Of a stretch of DNA of 64,000 bases, positions 28,302 through 36,568 are shown one piece after another. Below the pieces are notes generated by a model, which worked only from the letters and a program-made list of their open reading frames with translations, had not been told where the DNA came from and made no database searches. Origin of the DNA: JAABVY01 sp964627935 (GTDB taxonomy: Bacteria > Zixibacteria > MSB-5A5 > JAABVY01); contig CAZVLB010000013.1 in NCBI GenBank assembly GCA_964627935.1, forward strand, positions 87,437 to 151,436, read 5' to 3'. Positions within the stretch are counted from its first letter, which is position 1. Each line of letters begins with the position of its first letter. Made by a program: the position numbers and the translations under genes.

Positions 28302-28339
28302 AATAAAGAATGATAAATTGGTCAACTAAGGAGGGAGAA

Positions 28340-28627
28340 ATGACCAAAGCAGATTTGGTAGAACAGGTTGCCGAAAAGACCGGTCTGACCAGGACCGATG
28401 TGGCGGTGGTAGTGGATACGTTCCTGGACACCGTCAAGAAATCAATGGAGAGCGGGAACAACATTGAGATTCGCGGTTTTGGGACTTTTAAGATTAAACT
28501 GAGAAAAGCCAGAAAGGCTCGCAATCCCCGTACCGGCGATGAAGTACCCGTTCCCGACAGGAAAGTGCCGGTATTTAAGCCGTCCAACGAGTTCAAGAAC
28601 ATGATTACCAAGCTTCCGTTGGAATAA
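28340..28627 (+). CDS. HU-family DNA-binding protein
   Basis: 95 residues from ATG at 28340, chosen because AAGGAGGG lies at 28328-28335; the frame opens at 28310 but has no such site. MTKADLVEQVAEKTGLTR and the DNA-binding arm GFGTFKIKLRKARKARNPRT with KVPVFKPSNEFK are classic HU/IHF. It bends and compacts DNA as a dimer. It may be transcribed with the upstream genes. Confidence 0.95.
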   Translation: MTKADLVEQVAEKTGLTRTDVAVVVDTFLDTVKKSMESGNNIEIRGFGTFKIKLRKARKARNPRTGDEVPVPDRKVPVFKPSNEFKNMITKLPLE

Positions 28628-28635
28628 GTTTTCGC

Positions 28636-28664
28636 TTGATTTCGAGTATCTTTCTGGCTATCTT
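28636..28664 (+). promoter_or_regulatory. Promoter of the 31-residue basic protein gene
   Basis: TTGATT (28636-28641), 17 bp, TATCTT (28659-28664). A GGAGG ribosome site (28690-28695 region) precedes the ATG at 28700. Confidence 0.5.
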
Positions 28665-28699
28665 GAAATGTTAAACTCTAGATGATAGCAGGAGGATAA

Positions 28700-28795
28700 A
28701 TGCCATCAGGTAAAAAAAGAAAGCGTCAAAAGATCAAAACGCATAAGCGTAAAAAGAGAAGAAAACGCGATCGACACAAAAAGAAAGTAAGATAA
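28700..28795 (+). CDS. 31-residue very basic protein, COX24/AURKAIP1-type (bS22-like ribosomal protein)
   Basis: ATG with a GCAGGAGG ribosome site. It encodes MPSGKKRKRQKIKTHKRKK followed by RRKRDRHKKKVR, about two-thirds Lys/Arg. The pattern SGKKRKR...K...THKRKKR...RHKKK is that of the short COX24_C/AURKAIP1 family found on the small ribosomal subunit in FCB-group bacteria and mitochondria. It has its own promoter and terminator, making a ~150-base single-gene transcript. It is short enough to be missed by automatic gene finding. Confidence 0.88.
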   Translation: MPSGKKRKRQKIKTHKRKKRRKRDRHKKKVR

Positions 28796-28830
28796 AAGAA
28801 TCCCCGGCAACGGTCGGGGTTTCTTTTTTT
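28796..28830 (+). terminator. Rho-independent terminator after the basic protein gene
   Basis: Stem CCCCG (28802-28806) / CGGGG (28815-28819), loop of 8, extended by weak pairs of the flanking GAA/TTC, followed by seven T at 28824-28830. Confidence 0.75.
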
Positions 28831-28853
28831 GCTCAACAATATACCAGATAAAG

Positions 28854-28885
28854 AAAGCCGTCCGGCAGGTCCGGACGGCTTTTCT
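28854..28885. terminator. Bidirectional terminator between convergent genes
   Basis: Perfect 12-bp stem AAAGCCGTCCGG (28854-28865) / CCGGACGGCTTT (28871-28882) with a 5-base loop. It has T-rich flanks on both strands, so it can end the large minus-strand protease transcript and back up the plus-strand terminator before it. Confidence 0.8.
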
Positions 28886-28914
28886 ATTTCAATCCGTATT
28901 TTCAGTTCGTTTGT

Positions 28915-31900
28915 TTACGGACAATTCGAACATGGCGCGGGGCCATCGACAAAGATGAAGTTGACGATGTATACAGCATCGGATACATCAACCTCTCCGT
29001 TGCAGTTGGCATCAGCGGCTTCGATCGGATCGGGGGTTGGTGATCCGCTGACGAAAACGTAATTGACAATATAAACAGCATCGCTTACATCTACATTGCC
29101 AGTTCCGTTGGCGTCACCGCATATATACGGGATATTCTCATTCACGGTCAGATCGGCCAGAACAGTCATGGGATCGTTCTGCGGATCGTTGTTGTGAATC
29201 ATGATATCGGCCGTATAGTTGCCCGGTTCGAGATCCATAGAGGTCCTGAACTTGACATTGATTGTGTCGGATGCGCCGGGATCGATGATACCTTCGAATG
29301 TATCCACAAAGAGCCATTCATACGGTTTCCAGAATTCAATTGCCAGACCGTCCTTCAGATAAGGGGCATAGTATGCCACCTCGAGACCGTCGTTGCCATA
29401 GTGGTTCTCGATACCGACAGCGCAGGTGCTCGAGCTGAAATTAGCGGCAAATGACTGGTACTGGTATTTGATTCTTCCATCGGCATAGATGATTACCTGG
29501 CCGGAGAAGATATCGCCGGCATCGGCCCTGTACTCGGGATAGTCAACGAAGCTGATCACGAATTTATCATCCATGGCTTCATAATACAGGTGGGCGCCGG
29601 GGTTATCGGCATCGGTCGGATCAAGGTCATCCCAGATCAGCGCAAGGATCGTATTGGGCGCATAAGAGGTCGGAATTGGCCTCGGTGTACGCGCATCCAT
29701 GCTCGCTTCCTCGAATCCAACGATACCGTTGGAGCCGATATAGACCTGCGAATAAGGTCTGCCGTAGAAGGTGAATTCGAATCCGAGATCGAAGGGACCG
29801 GCATAGTTGTCATCATCCATGCTGGCGATGATATCCGTGCCGCCAGAGATATCGATCCATTCGTAAGCCGGGCCACCGGCAGCATCTGAATCCTGCCAGT
29901 AATAGCCGAAGTTATCCGGGCCGCCGCGATCATAGCGGTTTGTGAAGCCCTGGAACTGAATATCGGTTCCCTTGGCAACATCGGCGTAGACCTCTTCAGG
30001 ATAGATATGGCTGGCTTCTTCGTAGCCATTGTCGCCTGTGGCCTTGGTGAAGAACCTGTCGCCGAGCACATGCGGGACCAGGTCGACTTCATAGACCAGT
30101 CCGCCCTGACCGCTGTTTTCGATGATCATCTCGACCATGGCCGAATCGCCCTGCAGGAGAGTCTGTGACATGGAAGAGTGCGAACAGGCCATTGCCGGAG
30201 GATAATCGATTCTGATGTTATCGACGAACCAGTAATCCTCGTTGGCGGCTGAGCCGTTGCTGCGCAGGCGAATCTGCAGGCTGTTGTGATGAGCGTCGGC
30301 AGGCAGCTCCACGCTGACATATTCGAATTCAGTCATGGATTCACCGCCGCCTGCATGCATCTGCAGGTTGGTCCATCCGCCAGTTGAATTACGGTAATCT
30401 ATATACAGATTTTCGCCCGCATCCGGCATATTCATTCCGCCGCCCTTCTCATAGAAGTATGAGAGCAGGACACCGCTCTGACCGGAAAGATCGATCAGCT
30501 GAGTGCTGGCCGTATCATTGCCGCCGTCAAGGCAGAAGCTGTAGGGCATGGAGGGCGGATTGGAGGCCAGAGTGCTGACCGTGACACCGATAAATTCAAA
30601 CCAGTGCTGGGTCATGAGCGTGTCCTCGGGGAATGTTTCGTACCACGGAATCAGAGCGGGAGTACCGGCCGAGATTGTCTCGACCATGGCATAGGCGCTC
30701 ATGTTGGGATCGCCGACCGAAGTGGCGTAAACCGTGGACATGTTAAGTTCATGTAATGGTGTTCCGTCAGGAACGACAACCTTGACAATAACGTCAACCG
30801 AGTCACCGCCCGCGACCGGGCCGATGGTTGAGGTCTGGTTGAAGCTGGCATCGAAGAAAGCTACATCCCAGCCGCCGGTTGAGGTCATCGTGAAGCTGTC
30901 ATCAAGGAAGCCCTTATTGAGAATCGTCAGGGTATATGTACAGCTGTCACCGGCAGGGCCGTACTGGCTCTGCATGCCCGGTGTGATGCGCACATCGTAA
31001 TCGGACGGATGGCCGACATAGAGATCATCGAAGAACCAGTCGTCATAGGCGCCCGATGTGGCCGTACAATAGATTTTCAGACGGAACTCGGCATGCATGG
31101 CGTCGGCCGGAAGTGTTAGTTCGACTTCTTCGAACTCGGTCATGTCCGGGTCGGCACCGAGATGACGATTAAGTTCCTGGTATGAACCGGTGTTATCGAG
31201 ATATTCGATAATCAGGTCATCGCCGGCATCCGGGGATTCGCCGTCACCGGTCTGCTGGTAGTAATACTTGACGATAATATTGGATTCATCCTTAAGATTG
31301 ATCTTCTCGGTCTCGATCACATCACCGCCGGTTGACTGGCCGTTAAGGTTACAGCTGTAGGGCGGGCTGGGTTCATCGATACCGGTCTGATTAATCGTGG
31401 CGTCACCGACGGATTCCCATTTGGTCATATCAAATGATGTTGTGGCGAAGACCTCGGTGAAGGGAATCGGCCAGGGCATACCGGCCGAGACGGTGGAGAT
31501 GGCGGTGCTGCCATAGACGGACGCATCGGCAAGCGATGTGGCCGTGAAGGTGCACTCATCGATTTCCCCCTCAAGGCTGGCGGGGATAACGACCTTGATT
31601 TTTATATCAAAGTATTCATCGCCCAATAATGTGCCGGTTGAAGTTACCTGGCTGGTTCCGGTAGCATCCCAGATAGTGGTTTCCCAGGTATTGCCGGTAA
31701 CCGCCAGCGAGTATTCATCGGCCAGCACACCGTCATTGGTCACGCGGATGTCATATACAACCGTATCGTCAACTGGTGCGGTCGTGGAGAGTTCATCCGG
31801 TGTGACCAGGATCTGGTAATCGATGACTTCGAACGTGAAGACATCGGTTGTATCATAGAAACCGTCGGTGTTTTCGGCGGTCATGTAATAGCTGATCGAG

Positions 31901-34089
31901 GTTCCGGCGAGCTGTACCGGGATATAGGCCTGATAATCCTCTTCGATTACCTTGAGCTGGCTCATGAGCTGCTCGACCCATCCGGCACCGACATCATAAT
32001 GAAGCTTAACTGTGTTGCCAATGATGGTATTGCTGGAATAGATGGTACAGTTGACTTCATAATCATTGAGTGTGTCTTTGCTGTTGGGCAGAGGATCATG
32101 AACGATAGCCAGGTCGGAGGCGGCCTGGATCGAACCGGTGAAGACCTCTTTATTAAAAGCCGTGACTGTCAGGGTTACGCTTTGGCCAATCGGCAGACTT
32201 TGTGTCAGGGCAATGTCTGCGAAACCGGTAGCATCGGTATAACCGGTGCCGTAGATTACGCCGTCATAGTAAAGGGCGCAAAGGGCGTTCTCAACGCCGA
32301 CAACCTCAACCTGGACTGTCGGAACATTGAAGAATACCGCCGCCGGGTAATTTACAGTCAGGGCTTCCGGTGTATCGGTTCTCAGAAGAACCGAGGGATC
32401 GCCGAAGATGTGCCATGTGTCGTACATATCGACGGCGTTGACCTGTTCCAGCATGTAAGCGGAACCATTAAATGAGATACCGCCCGAGGTTACCATAGTC
32501 TGGGCCACGAGCAGGTCTACCGCTTCATCCTGGGCATACATGGGCGGAGCCCATGACTGGTTGATGGATGAGCAGTAGATACCGATAGCTCCGGTAGGCG
32601 CGCCATTGCTGTTGTTGGTAGCGCGCATCCAGGCCTCGCCAAAACAGGTATAACCGTCAAATTGGCCGTTTACGCAGGCCACGCTGACGATATAGGGAAG
32701 CATATTGTCATTTGTGAGAGCATTGATATCGGCATTATTGAAGCCGGTTGTGCTCCAGGAAGTAGTCGATCCATGACCGCAGTAGTTGGCAATCGAACGA
32801 CCATTGTTCAGGGCATTGGTGACCATAGCGTCGGTGGCTGTGGGATCATAAATCTCATCAACGAGAGTATATGTGAATCCGAGCAGGTCATCGCGAATGT
32901 AGCCTATGTGAACATAGTCGGCCTCGCCATAATGGCCCGAACCGGCGCCCTGTGAGGAGGCCACGCCGAAGCCCTTGTGGAACCAGTCGCCTGTTAGCGG
33001 GCTCTGTTCGTATGTGATCGTACGGTCGACCTGGGTATTTACCTGGTCAATCGTTTCGGCCGAGAATCTTCCGATAAAGGCATCGGGATAATTATCTCCG
33101 CCGGCCAGCTTGACATAACTGGGATCCGATGATCCACCCGATGAATAGGGCGTTGCTACCTGGGCCGCGTCGCCGACCAGCAGGATATAGGCCAGGTCAT
33201 GGTTGGGATCATCGTACATTGTCTGAATATAGCTTTTAATGCTTGTGCTGTTGTTGCCGATTGTGCTGACATCCACCATAGTGGTCGTAATACCCTTCTG
33301 CATTTTCCAATCCACGAAAGGCTGCATGGCGGTCATAAAGGGACCGTGCGAGATGATCAGCAATTCACCGACCTCATCAACCAGCGTATACTTGGAGGAC
33401 TCTATTCCGAAGTTGATGAAACGGCGTTCATAGAGAAGCTTGAAATCCGGTTCAACAGCGTTTCTTTCGGCGTTTTCCAGGATGTTGATCTGTCCCGGGC
33501 CGACATTTTTGACCTCGACAGTTACCGAGGTGTAAACTCTGAGTGTCTGTTTAACGGGGTTGTACTGAACCGCATTGAAATCGATAACCGTGCCGCGGTA
33601 GTCCCTGATGATAAAGGGTTCACGGATCGAGGCCAATCCCCCCGGATACCATTCATCCTGAGAATAAACAGGACCGAATTCGTAGGGAACATCTTCAGGA
33701 TTTACCGTACGAAGCAGGTTGCCTTTGGATGGTATCACCGGGTGGTCGGCGATATCGACGAATTCCGATGACAGTACTTCAATGTCCATTTGAGCGTCAT
33801 CGGGGATAATGATGCTACGGCAGATTCTGGGGAGTTCAGGCTCCGCCGCATTGAGCAGAAAACTTTCTCCTGCCAGACGGACAAGATAGTAGTTGTCACC
33901 GTCGATATTGACCTCATCACGGTAATAAGCGCCAATATCGAACTTGACCACAACTCTCTGGTCGTTGGACTCGAGCACCTGCACCTGCAGATCCTCACCG
34001 AAAGTTCCAAGATCGATGCGCTCCGCTGCATAGACCGATCCAGCAGCAAAAAGCACAAGGATCACGGCGAGTAGCAATCTCGTGCGCAT
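28915..34089 (-). CDS. Very large gingipain-like (C25) cysteine protease with dockerin-like C-terminus
   Basis: 1724 residues. Signal peptide MRTRLLLAVILVLFAAGSVYA, then a C25 propeptide-like part. The protease domain (about 245-590) has LLVGDAAQVATPYSS, His439 in ANYCGHGSTTSW and Cys472 in VSVACVNGQFDG. The 33-residue spacing is the same as the His/Cys pair of gingipain R. The remainder holds repeated CARDB/Ig-like and jelly-roll domains (two copies of a VTNDG/ILNKG plus W..F.DD.Y module, one with WFFDDLYVGHPSDYDVRITP, one ending WFVDNIRIDYP) and a nidogen-like segment (YIGSNGIVGFEEAS). The last ~65 residues are two dockerin-type calcium loops (CGDANGTGNVDVSDAVYIVN, then NCNGEVDVSDAVYIVNFIF). 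AAAGGA lies before the ATG. A surface or secreted protease. Confidence 0.92.
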   Translation of the reverse strand: MRTRLLLAVILVLFAAGSVYAAERIDLGTFGEDLQVQVLESNDQRVVVKFDIGAYYRDEVNIDGDNYYLVRLAGESFLLNAAEPELPRICRSIIIPDDAQMDIEVLSSEFVDIADHPVIPSKGNLLRTVNPEDVPYEFGPVYSQDEWYPGGLASIREPFIIRDYRGTVIDFNAVQYNPVKQTLRVYTSVTVEVKNVGPGQINILENAERNAVEPDFKLLYERRFINFGIESSKYTLVDEVGELLIISHGPFMTAMQPFVDWKMQKGITTTMVDVSTIGNNSTSIKSYIQTMYDDPNHDLAYILLVGDAAQVATPYSSGGSSDPSYVKLAGGDNYPDAFIGRFSAETIDQVNTQVDRTITYEQSPLTGDWFHKGFGVASSQGAGSGHYGEADYVHIGYIRDDLLGFTYTLVDEIYDPTATDAMVTNALNNGRSIANYCGHGSTTSWSTTGFNNADINALTNDNMLPYIVSVACVNGQFDGYTCFGEAWMRATNNSNGAPTGAIGIYCSSINQSWAPPMYAQDEAVDLLVAQTMVTSGGISFNGSAYMLEQVNAVDMYDTWHIFGDPSVLLRTDTPEALTVNYPAAVFFNVPTVQVEVVGVENALCALYYDGVIYGTGYTDATGFADIALTQSLPIGQSVTLTVTAFNKEVFTGSIQAASDLAIVHDPLPNSKDTLNDYEVNCTIYSSNTIIGNTVKLHYDVGAGWVEQLMSQLKVIEEDYQAYIPVQLAGTSISYYMTAENTDGFYDTTDVFTFEVIDYQILVTPDELSTTAPVDDTVVYDIRVTNDGVLADEYSLAVTGNTWETTIWDATGTSQVTSTGTLLGDEYFDIKIKVVIPASLEGEIDECTFTATSLADASVYGSTAISTVSAGMPWPIPFTEVFATTSFDMTKWESVGDATINQTGIDEPSPPYSCNLNGQSTGGDVIETEKINLKDESNIIVKYYYQQTGDGESPDAGDDLIIEYLDNTGSYQELNRHLGADPDMTEFEEVELTLPADAMHAEFRLKIYCTATSGAYDDWFFDDLYVGHPSDYDVRITPGMQSQYGPAGDSCTYTLTILNKGFLDDSFTMTSTGGWDVAFFDASFNQTSTIGPVAGGDSVDVIVKVVVPDGTPLHELNMSTVYATSVGDPNMSAYAMVETISAGTPALIPWYETFPEDTLMTQHWFEFIGVTVSTLASNPPSMPYSFCLDGGNDTASTQLIDLSGQSGVLLSYFYEKGGGMNMPDAGENLYIDYRNSTGGWTNLQMHAGGGESMTEFEYVSVELPADAHHNSLQIRLRSNGSAANEDYWFVDNIRIDYPPAMACSHSSMSQTLLQGDSAMVEMIIENSGQGGLVYEVDLVPHVLGDRFFTKATGDNGYEEASHIYPEEVYADVAKGTDIQFQGFTNRYDRGGPDNFGYYWQDSDAAGGPAYEWIDISGGTDIIASMDDDNYAGPFDLGFEFTFYGRPYSQVYIGSNGIVGFEEASMDARTPRPIPTSYAPNTILALIWDDLDPTDADNPGAHLYYEAMDDKFVISFVDYPEYRADAGDIFSGQVIIYADGRIKYQYQSFAANFSSSTCAVGIENHYGNDGLEVAYYAPYLKDGLAIEFWKPYEWLFVDTFEGIIDPGASDTINVKFRTSMDLEPGNYTADIMIHNNDPQNDPMTVLADLTVNENIPYICGDANGTGNVDVSDAVYIVNYVFVSGSPTPDPIEAADANCNGEVDVSDAVYIVNFIFVDGPAPCSNCP

Positions 34090-34495
34090 GTGGATCCTTT
34101 CTTCTTGTTATGGTTTGATTTTTGTTTTTATCTTCGCACTTAAAGGTATCACACCTAATGACAGTCCCAATAATGAAGCTTTTCGGTAGCTTTATTACAA
34201 GTATACGTTGAAAATATAGTATATAATTGAGTTTTGGCAACATAAAACTTAATGCTATCTTGAATGTTAACATCCGGTTAAGCCCCAAAAATAGGGGGCT
34301 AAGGGCCATTTTGTAGTTTGCGGCAGCAAAATAATCTAAAAAATCCCTATAATAATAAACAGGATGTTATTAGTGGTATATGCAATGAAAATTAAGGGTA
34401 GTCTTGAAATTACAAAAATAAAATGTATTTTAGATCAGTATTAAATGAGTATAATTGCCATGTATAAAATTGAAATCTCGTAATTGGAGTATGAG
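34090..34495. other. Intergenic region between divergent C25 protease and ytxJ
   Basis: About 400 A+T-rich bases. It holds the minus-strand promoter for the protease (34213-34240) and a short hairpin AGCCCC...GGGGCT at about 34279-34298 without a T-run. No coding frame with credible content was seen. A plus-strand promoter for ytxJ is not clear in the A+T-rich 34330-34480 part. Confidence 0.6.
34213..34240 (-). promoter_or_regulatory. Promoter of the C25 protease gene
   Basis: On the minus strand TTGCCA (34240-34235), 16 bp, TATATT (34218-34213), giving a leader of about 115 bases to the ATG at 34089. Confidence 0.55.
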
Positions 34496-34858
34496 ATGAT
34501 TGAAGAGATCACCAGCGAATCTGACATAGATATTTTATATGAGAAGAGCAAGACCGGACCGGTATTTATGCTGAAGCACTCGTCAACCTGCCCGATTTCG
34601 GCCGGAGCCTGGCGTTTGTTTCAGGAATTTTCGGGCAATAATCCTGATATTTATTGTGGTCGTCTGATGGTGCGGGAGCATAAGGCTCTTTCCAATCTGA
34701 TCACGGAGAGAAGCGGAATTCGTCATGAGACACCGCAGATAATTTTGTTTTCCGGCGGACGGCCGTACTGGACAGCTTCGCATTATGGTATCAGCGCGGA
34801 TGCCATGGCTCGTGCGCTCAAGGCCCTGAATGCCATTGATGAAGAGGGCGAATCATAA
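34496..34858 (+). CDS. ytxJ: YtxJ-type monothiol bacilliredoxin-like protein
   Basis: 120 residues from ATG at 34496, preceded by GGAG at 34486-34489. An upstream in-frame TTG at 34484 overlaps that site and is less likely. The thioredoxin-like fold shows FMLKHSSTCPISAGAW with a single active cysteine (Cys32, TCPIS) and HETPQIILFSGGRPYWTASH near the end, as in YtxJ proteins linked to bacillithiol. It may remove bacillithiol or a similar thiol from oxidised proteins. Its last 6 bases overlap the end of the convergent barrel gene. Confidence 0.88.
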   Translation: MIEEITSESDIDILYEKSKTGPVFMLKHSSTCPISAGAWRLFQEFSGNNPDIYCGRLMVREHKALSNLITERSGIRHETPQIILFSGGRPYWTASHYGISADAMARALKALNAIDEEGES

Positions 34859-35503
34859 GTAGACGCTCAGGCCAAACAGGACCCCCTCAGACCTGAATGA
34901 TAACCTCCTTGCAATAAAATGCCCGCGCAAGCTGTAGTCCCTGCTTTCCTCGTAATACCGCCACATTAAGGAAGCTGTATACTCGGCCGTAAGGCTTAGA
35001 TTTTTACTCATACGCCATTCGGCGCCCCAGCATGTGCCCAGGCCCAGCATATAGGCGTTTCTCCTTATATATCTTGAAGATTCGTTTCTATCCCGGTTAA
35101 AATCATAATCGTATGAGATTCTCGGTCCGGCTCCAATATAGAAGGCAACCGGGCGATTAGTATTGCTTGCGTGGATATATTTCAAATCCAGATCAAAGCG
35201 GACATCATCCCTTTCTCTTATCTGGGTTGTTTCGAAGTTGTCCGGGTAATATCTTTTTTGATCTCGTTCCGCGTTTAGATTTACGACTGTAAGGCCCAGC
35301 CTCAGAGCTGAATTAGATGATAGATTTCTGCTGACAGAAATCATTGCTCCGCCAAAGCTTGTTAATCTGAAATCCCGGCCGATTGCGAACTGGAATGAAT
35401 AATTTCTGGCGCCATAACTTTTAGCATTATCCGAGTAAGCGGAATTTATGGATAACAGCAGAAAGAGCAATAATGCAAAAATGTAAGTCTTTTTGATACT
35501 CAT
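34853..35503 (-). CDS. Outer-membrane beta-barrel protein, copy 2 of a paralogous pair
   Basis: 216 residues with signal peptide TYIFALLLFLLLSINSAYS. The rest is alternating amphipathic strands (YSFQFAIGRDFRLTSFGGAM, YIHASNTNRPVAFYIGAGPR, EWRMSKNLSLTAEYTASLMW) ending FGLSVYL, with a terminal aromatic/leucine pattern like outer-membrane barrels. It is clearly related to the gene upstream (FQFAIGRDFRLTSFGG against MQFRIVNDFQLSSFEG) and starts 12 bp after it. Small eight-strand barrels of this kind have no assigned transport role. Confidence 0.8.
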   Translation of the reverse strand: MSIKKTYIFALLLFLLLSINSAYSDNAKSYGARNYSFQFAIGRDFRLTSFGGAMISVSRNLSSNSALRLGLTVVNLNAERDQKRYYPDNFETTQIRERDDVRFDLDLKYIHASNTNRPVAFYIGAGPRISYDYDFNRDRNESSRYIRRNAYMLGLGTCWGAEWRMSKNLSLTAEYTASLMWRYYEESRDYSLRGHFIARRLSFRSEGVLFGLSVYL

Positions 35504-35515
35504 GATGATCCGCTC

Positions 35516-36187
35516 CTAAAAATATACCGAAAGCCCAAAATCAACCGAGGCGGAGAAAAACCGAAATTCATCCGTGTCCGTTTCTGACGAGAGCAGGCCA
35601 TTTGCTTCGGTTTCATTTCGAGATGTCGTATAGCGCAGTCCCGCGCCATATTCGCAAATCAGGCTGATCTGGCGGGTCAGGAAATACTCCAGCCCATAGC
35701 TTGTTATTGCTCCAAATGCCAGGGTGTGAATGGAGGTTTTCTGTGTATTATTGCCCTCTTCAGTCTCTGTCATGGATGAGTTGTAGTGCAGATGCGGTCC
35801 GATTCCAAGATAAAAGTTGATTGCCGAGCCGGGCGATGTGTAATGGATGTACTGACCGTTAAGCGTAAACGCATATGAGTCTCTGTCCTGATATCTTGCA
35901 ATATTGTCCGAATCGGTATTTTCGAGGCTGAAATCTGCGGCGATCCCAAATCTAAAAGCGGATTTGTCGCTGAAGTGCCGTTTGGCGCTGATTAATGTAC
36001 CTTCAAAAGATGATAACTGGAAATCATTGACAATGCGAAACTGCATCGACCAGGAGCCATCGACCAGTGAATTCCTGGGCGCCGGTTGCGGGGTGCCGAC
36101 CTCCTGTGCGAATATTGGCAAGCACAGCATGAGAAGAAATACCGGCAGGATAAGGGCCAATTTGAATGCTTTGCGATGAACAGGCAT
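35516..36187 (-). CDS. Outer-membrane beta-barrel protein, copy 1 of a paralogous pair
   Basis: 223 residues with signal peptide LALILPVFLLMLCLPIFAQE. Strands include WSMQFRIVNDFQLSSFEGTL, SAINFYLGIGPHLHYNSS and EYFLTRQISLICEYGAGLRY, ending FFSASVDFGLSVYF with C-terminal Phe, the usual barrel-insertion signal. A strong AGGAGG ribosome site precedes the ATG. Same family as the following gene, so a tandem duplication. Confidence 0.8.
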   Translation of the reverse strand: MPVHRKAFKLALILPVFLLMLCLPIFAQEVGTPQPAPRNSLVDGSWSMQFRIVNDFQLSSFEGTLISAKRHFSDKSAFRFGIAADFSLENTDSDNIARYQDRDSYAFTLNGQYIHYTSPGSAINFYLGIGPHLHYNSSMTETEEGNNTQKTSIHTLAFGAITSYGLEYFLTRQISLICEYGAGLRYTTSRNETEANGLLSSETDTDEFRFFSASVDFGLSVYF

Positions 36188-36389
36188 GATTCCTCCTATG
36201 AAAAGTGTCCAATGTTTTTTTCAAAGCAGCGGGTGAGCGTGCATGGTGTGTCATGACGGCTGCTATGGATAAAAGAAGCAACCCCCATGCCGTTTAAGTG
36301 ATGATACTGGATAATAAGGTCACTAACAAGAATTATGTTGAATATAATATATGCCTATGCCTGAAAGCATGAGAATCCCGCCAAAGAAT

Positions 36390-36406
36390 TGCACAACGAT
36401 TGTGCA
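36390..36406. promoter_or_regulatory. Inverted repeat, possible operator
   Basis: TGCACAA, 3-base spacer CGA, TTGTGCA: a perfect 7-bp inverted repeat too short and without T-run to be a terminator, so more likely a protein-binding site. Confidence 0.4.
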
Positions 36407-36441
36407 GAATAATCTATGGCCTGCATCTTTTTTGTTTAAAA

Positions 36442-36457
36442 TGTGTCAAATATCACA
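36442..36457. promoter_or_regulatory. CRP/FNR-family-like binding site
   Basis: TGTG (36442-36445), eight bases, CACA (36454-36457), the spacing of CRP-type half-sites; the inner A/T positions match only partly. It lies 35 bp upstream of the tyrS -35 box and could serve either divergent gene. Confidence 0.35.
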
Positions 36458-36491
36458 CAAACAATGATATTTTGCAAGGGTTAGAATCTGC

Positions 36492-36520
36492 TTGCCAAAT
36501 CGCGTTTAAGCTTGTAAAAT
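36492..36520 (+). promoter_or_regulatory. tyrS promoter
   Basis: TTGCCA (36492-36497), 17 bp, TAAAAT (36515-36520), about 40 bases before the ATG at 36569, which has AAAGGA just upstream. Confidence 0.55.
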
Positions 36521-36568
36521 CTTGAGTTTACAGAGAAGTTTCCGATACAAACAGGGTAAAGGACAGAT

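Larger units (their letters stand above)
36188..36568. other. Intergenic region between divergent barrel genes and tyrS, with operator-like sites
   Basis: About 380 bases without a credible coding frame. From left to right it holds the ribosome site for the barrel gene, a featureless part (36200-36380), a perfect TGCACAA/TTGTGCA inverted repeat, a TGTG-N8-CACA site, and the tyrS promoter at 36492-36520. No T-box-like leader was recognised before tyrS. Confidence 0.6.

Noticed and set aside
34279..34298. Hairpin AGCCCC...GGGGCT as a terminator
   Set aside because: No T-run on either strand and no transcript that would need it.
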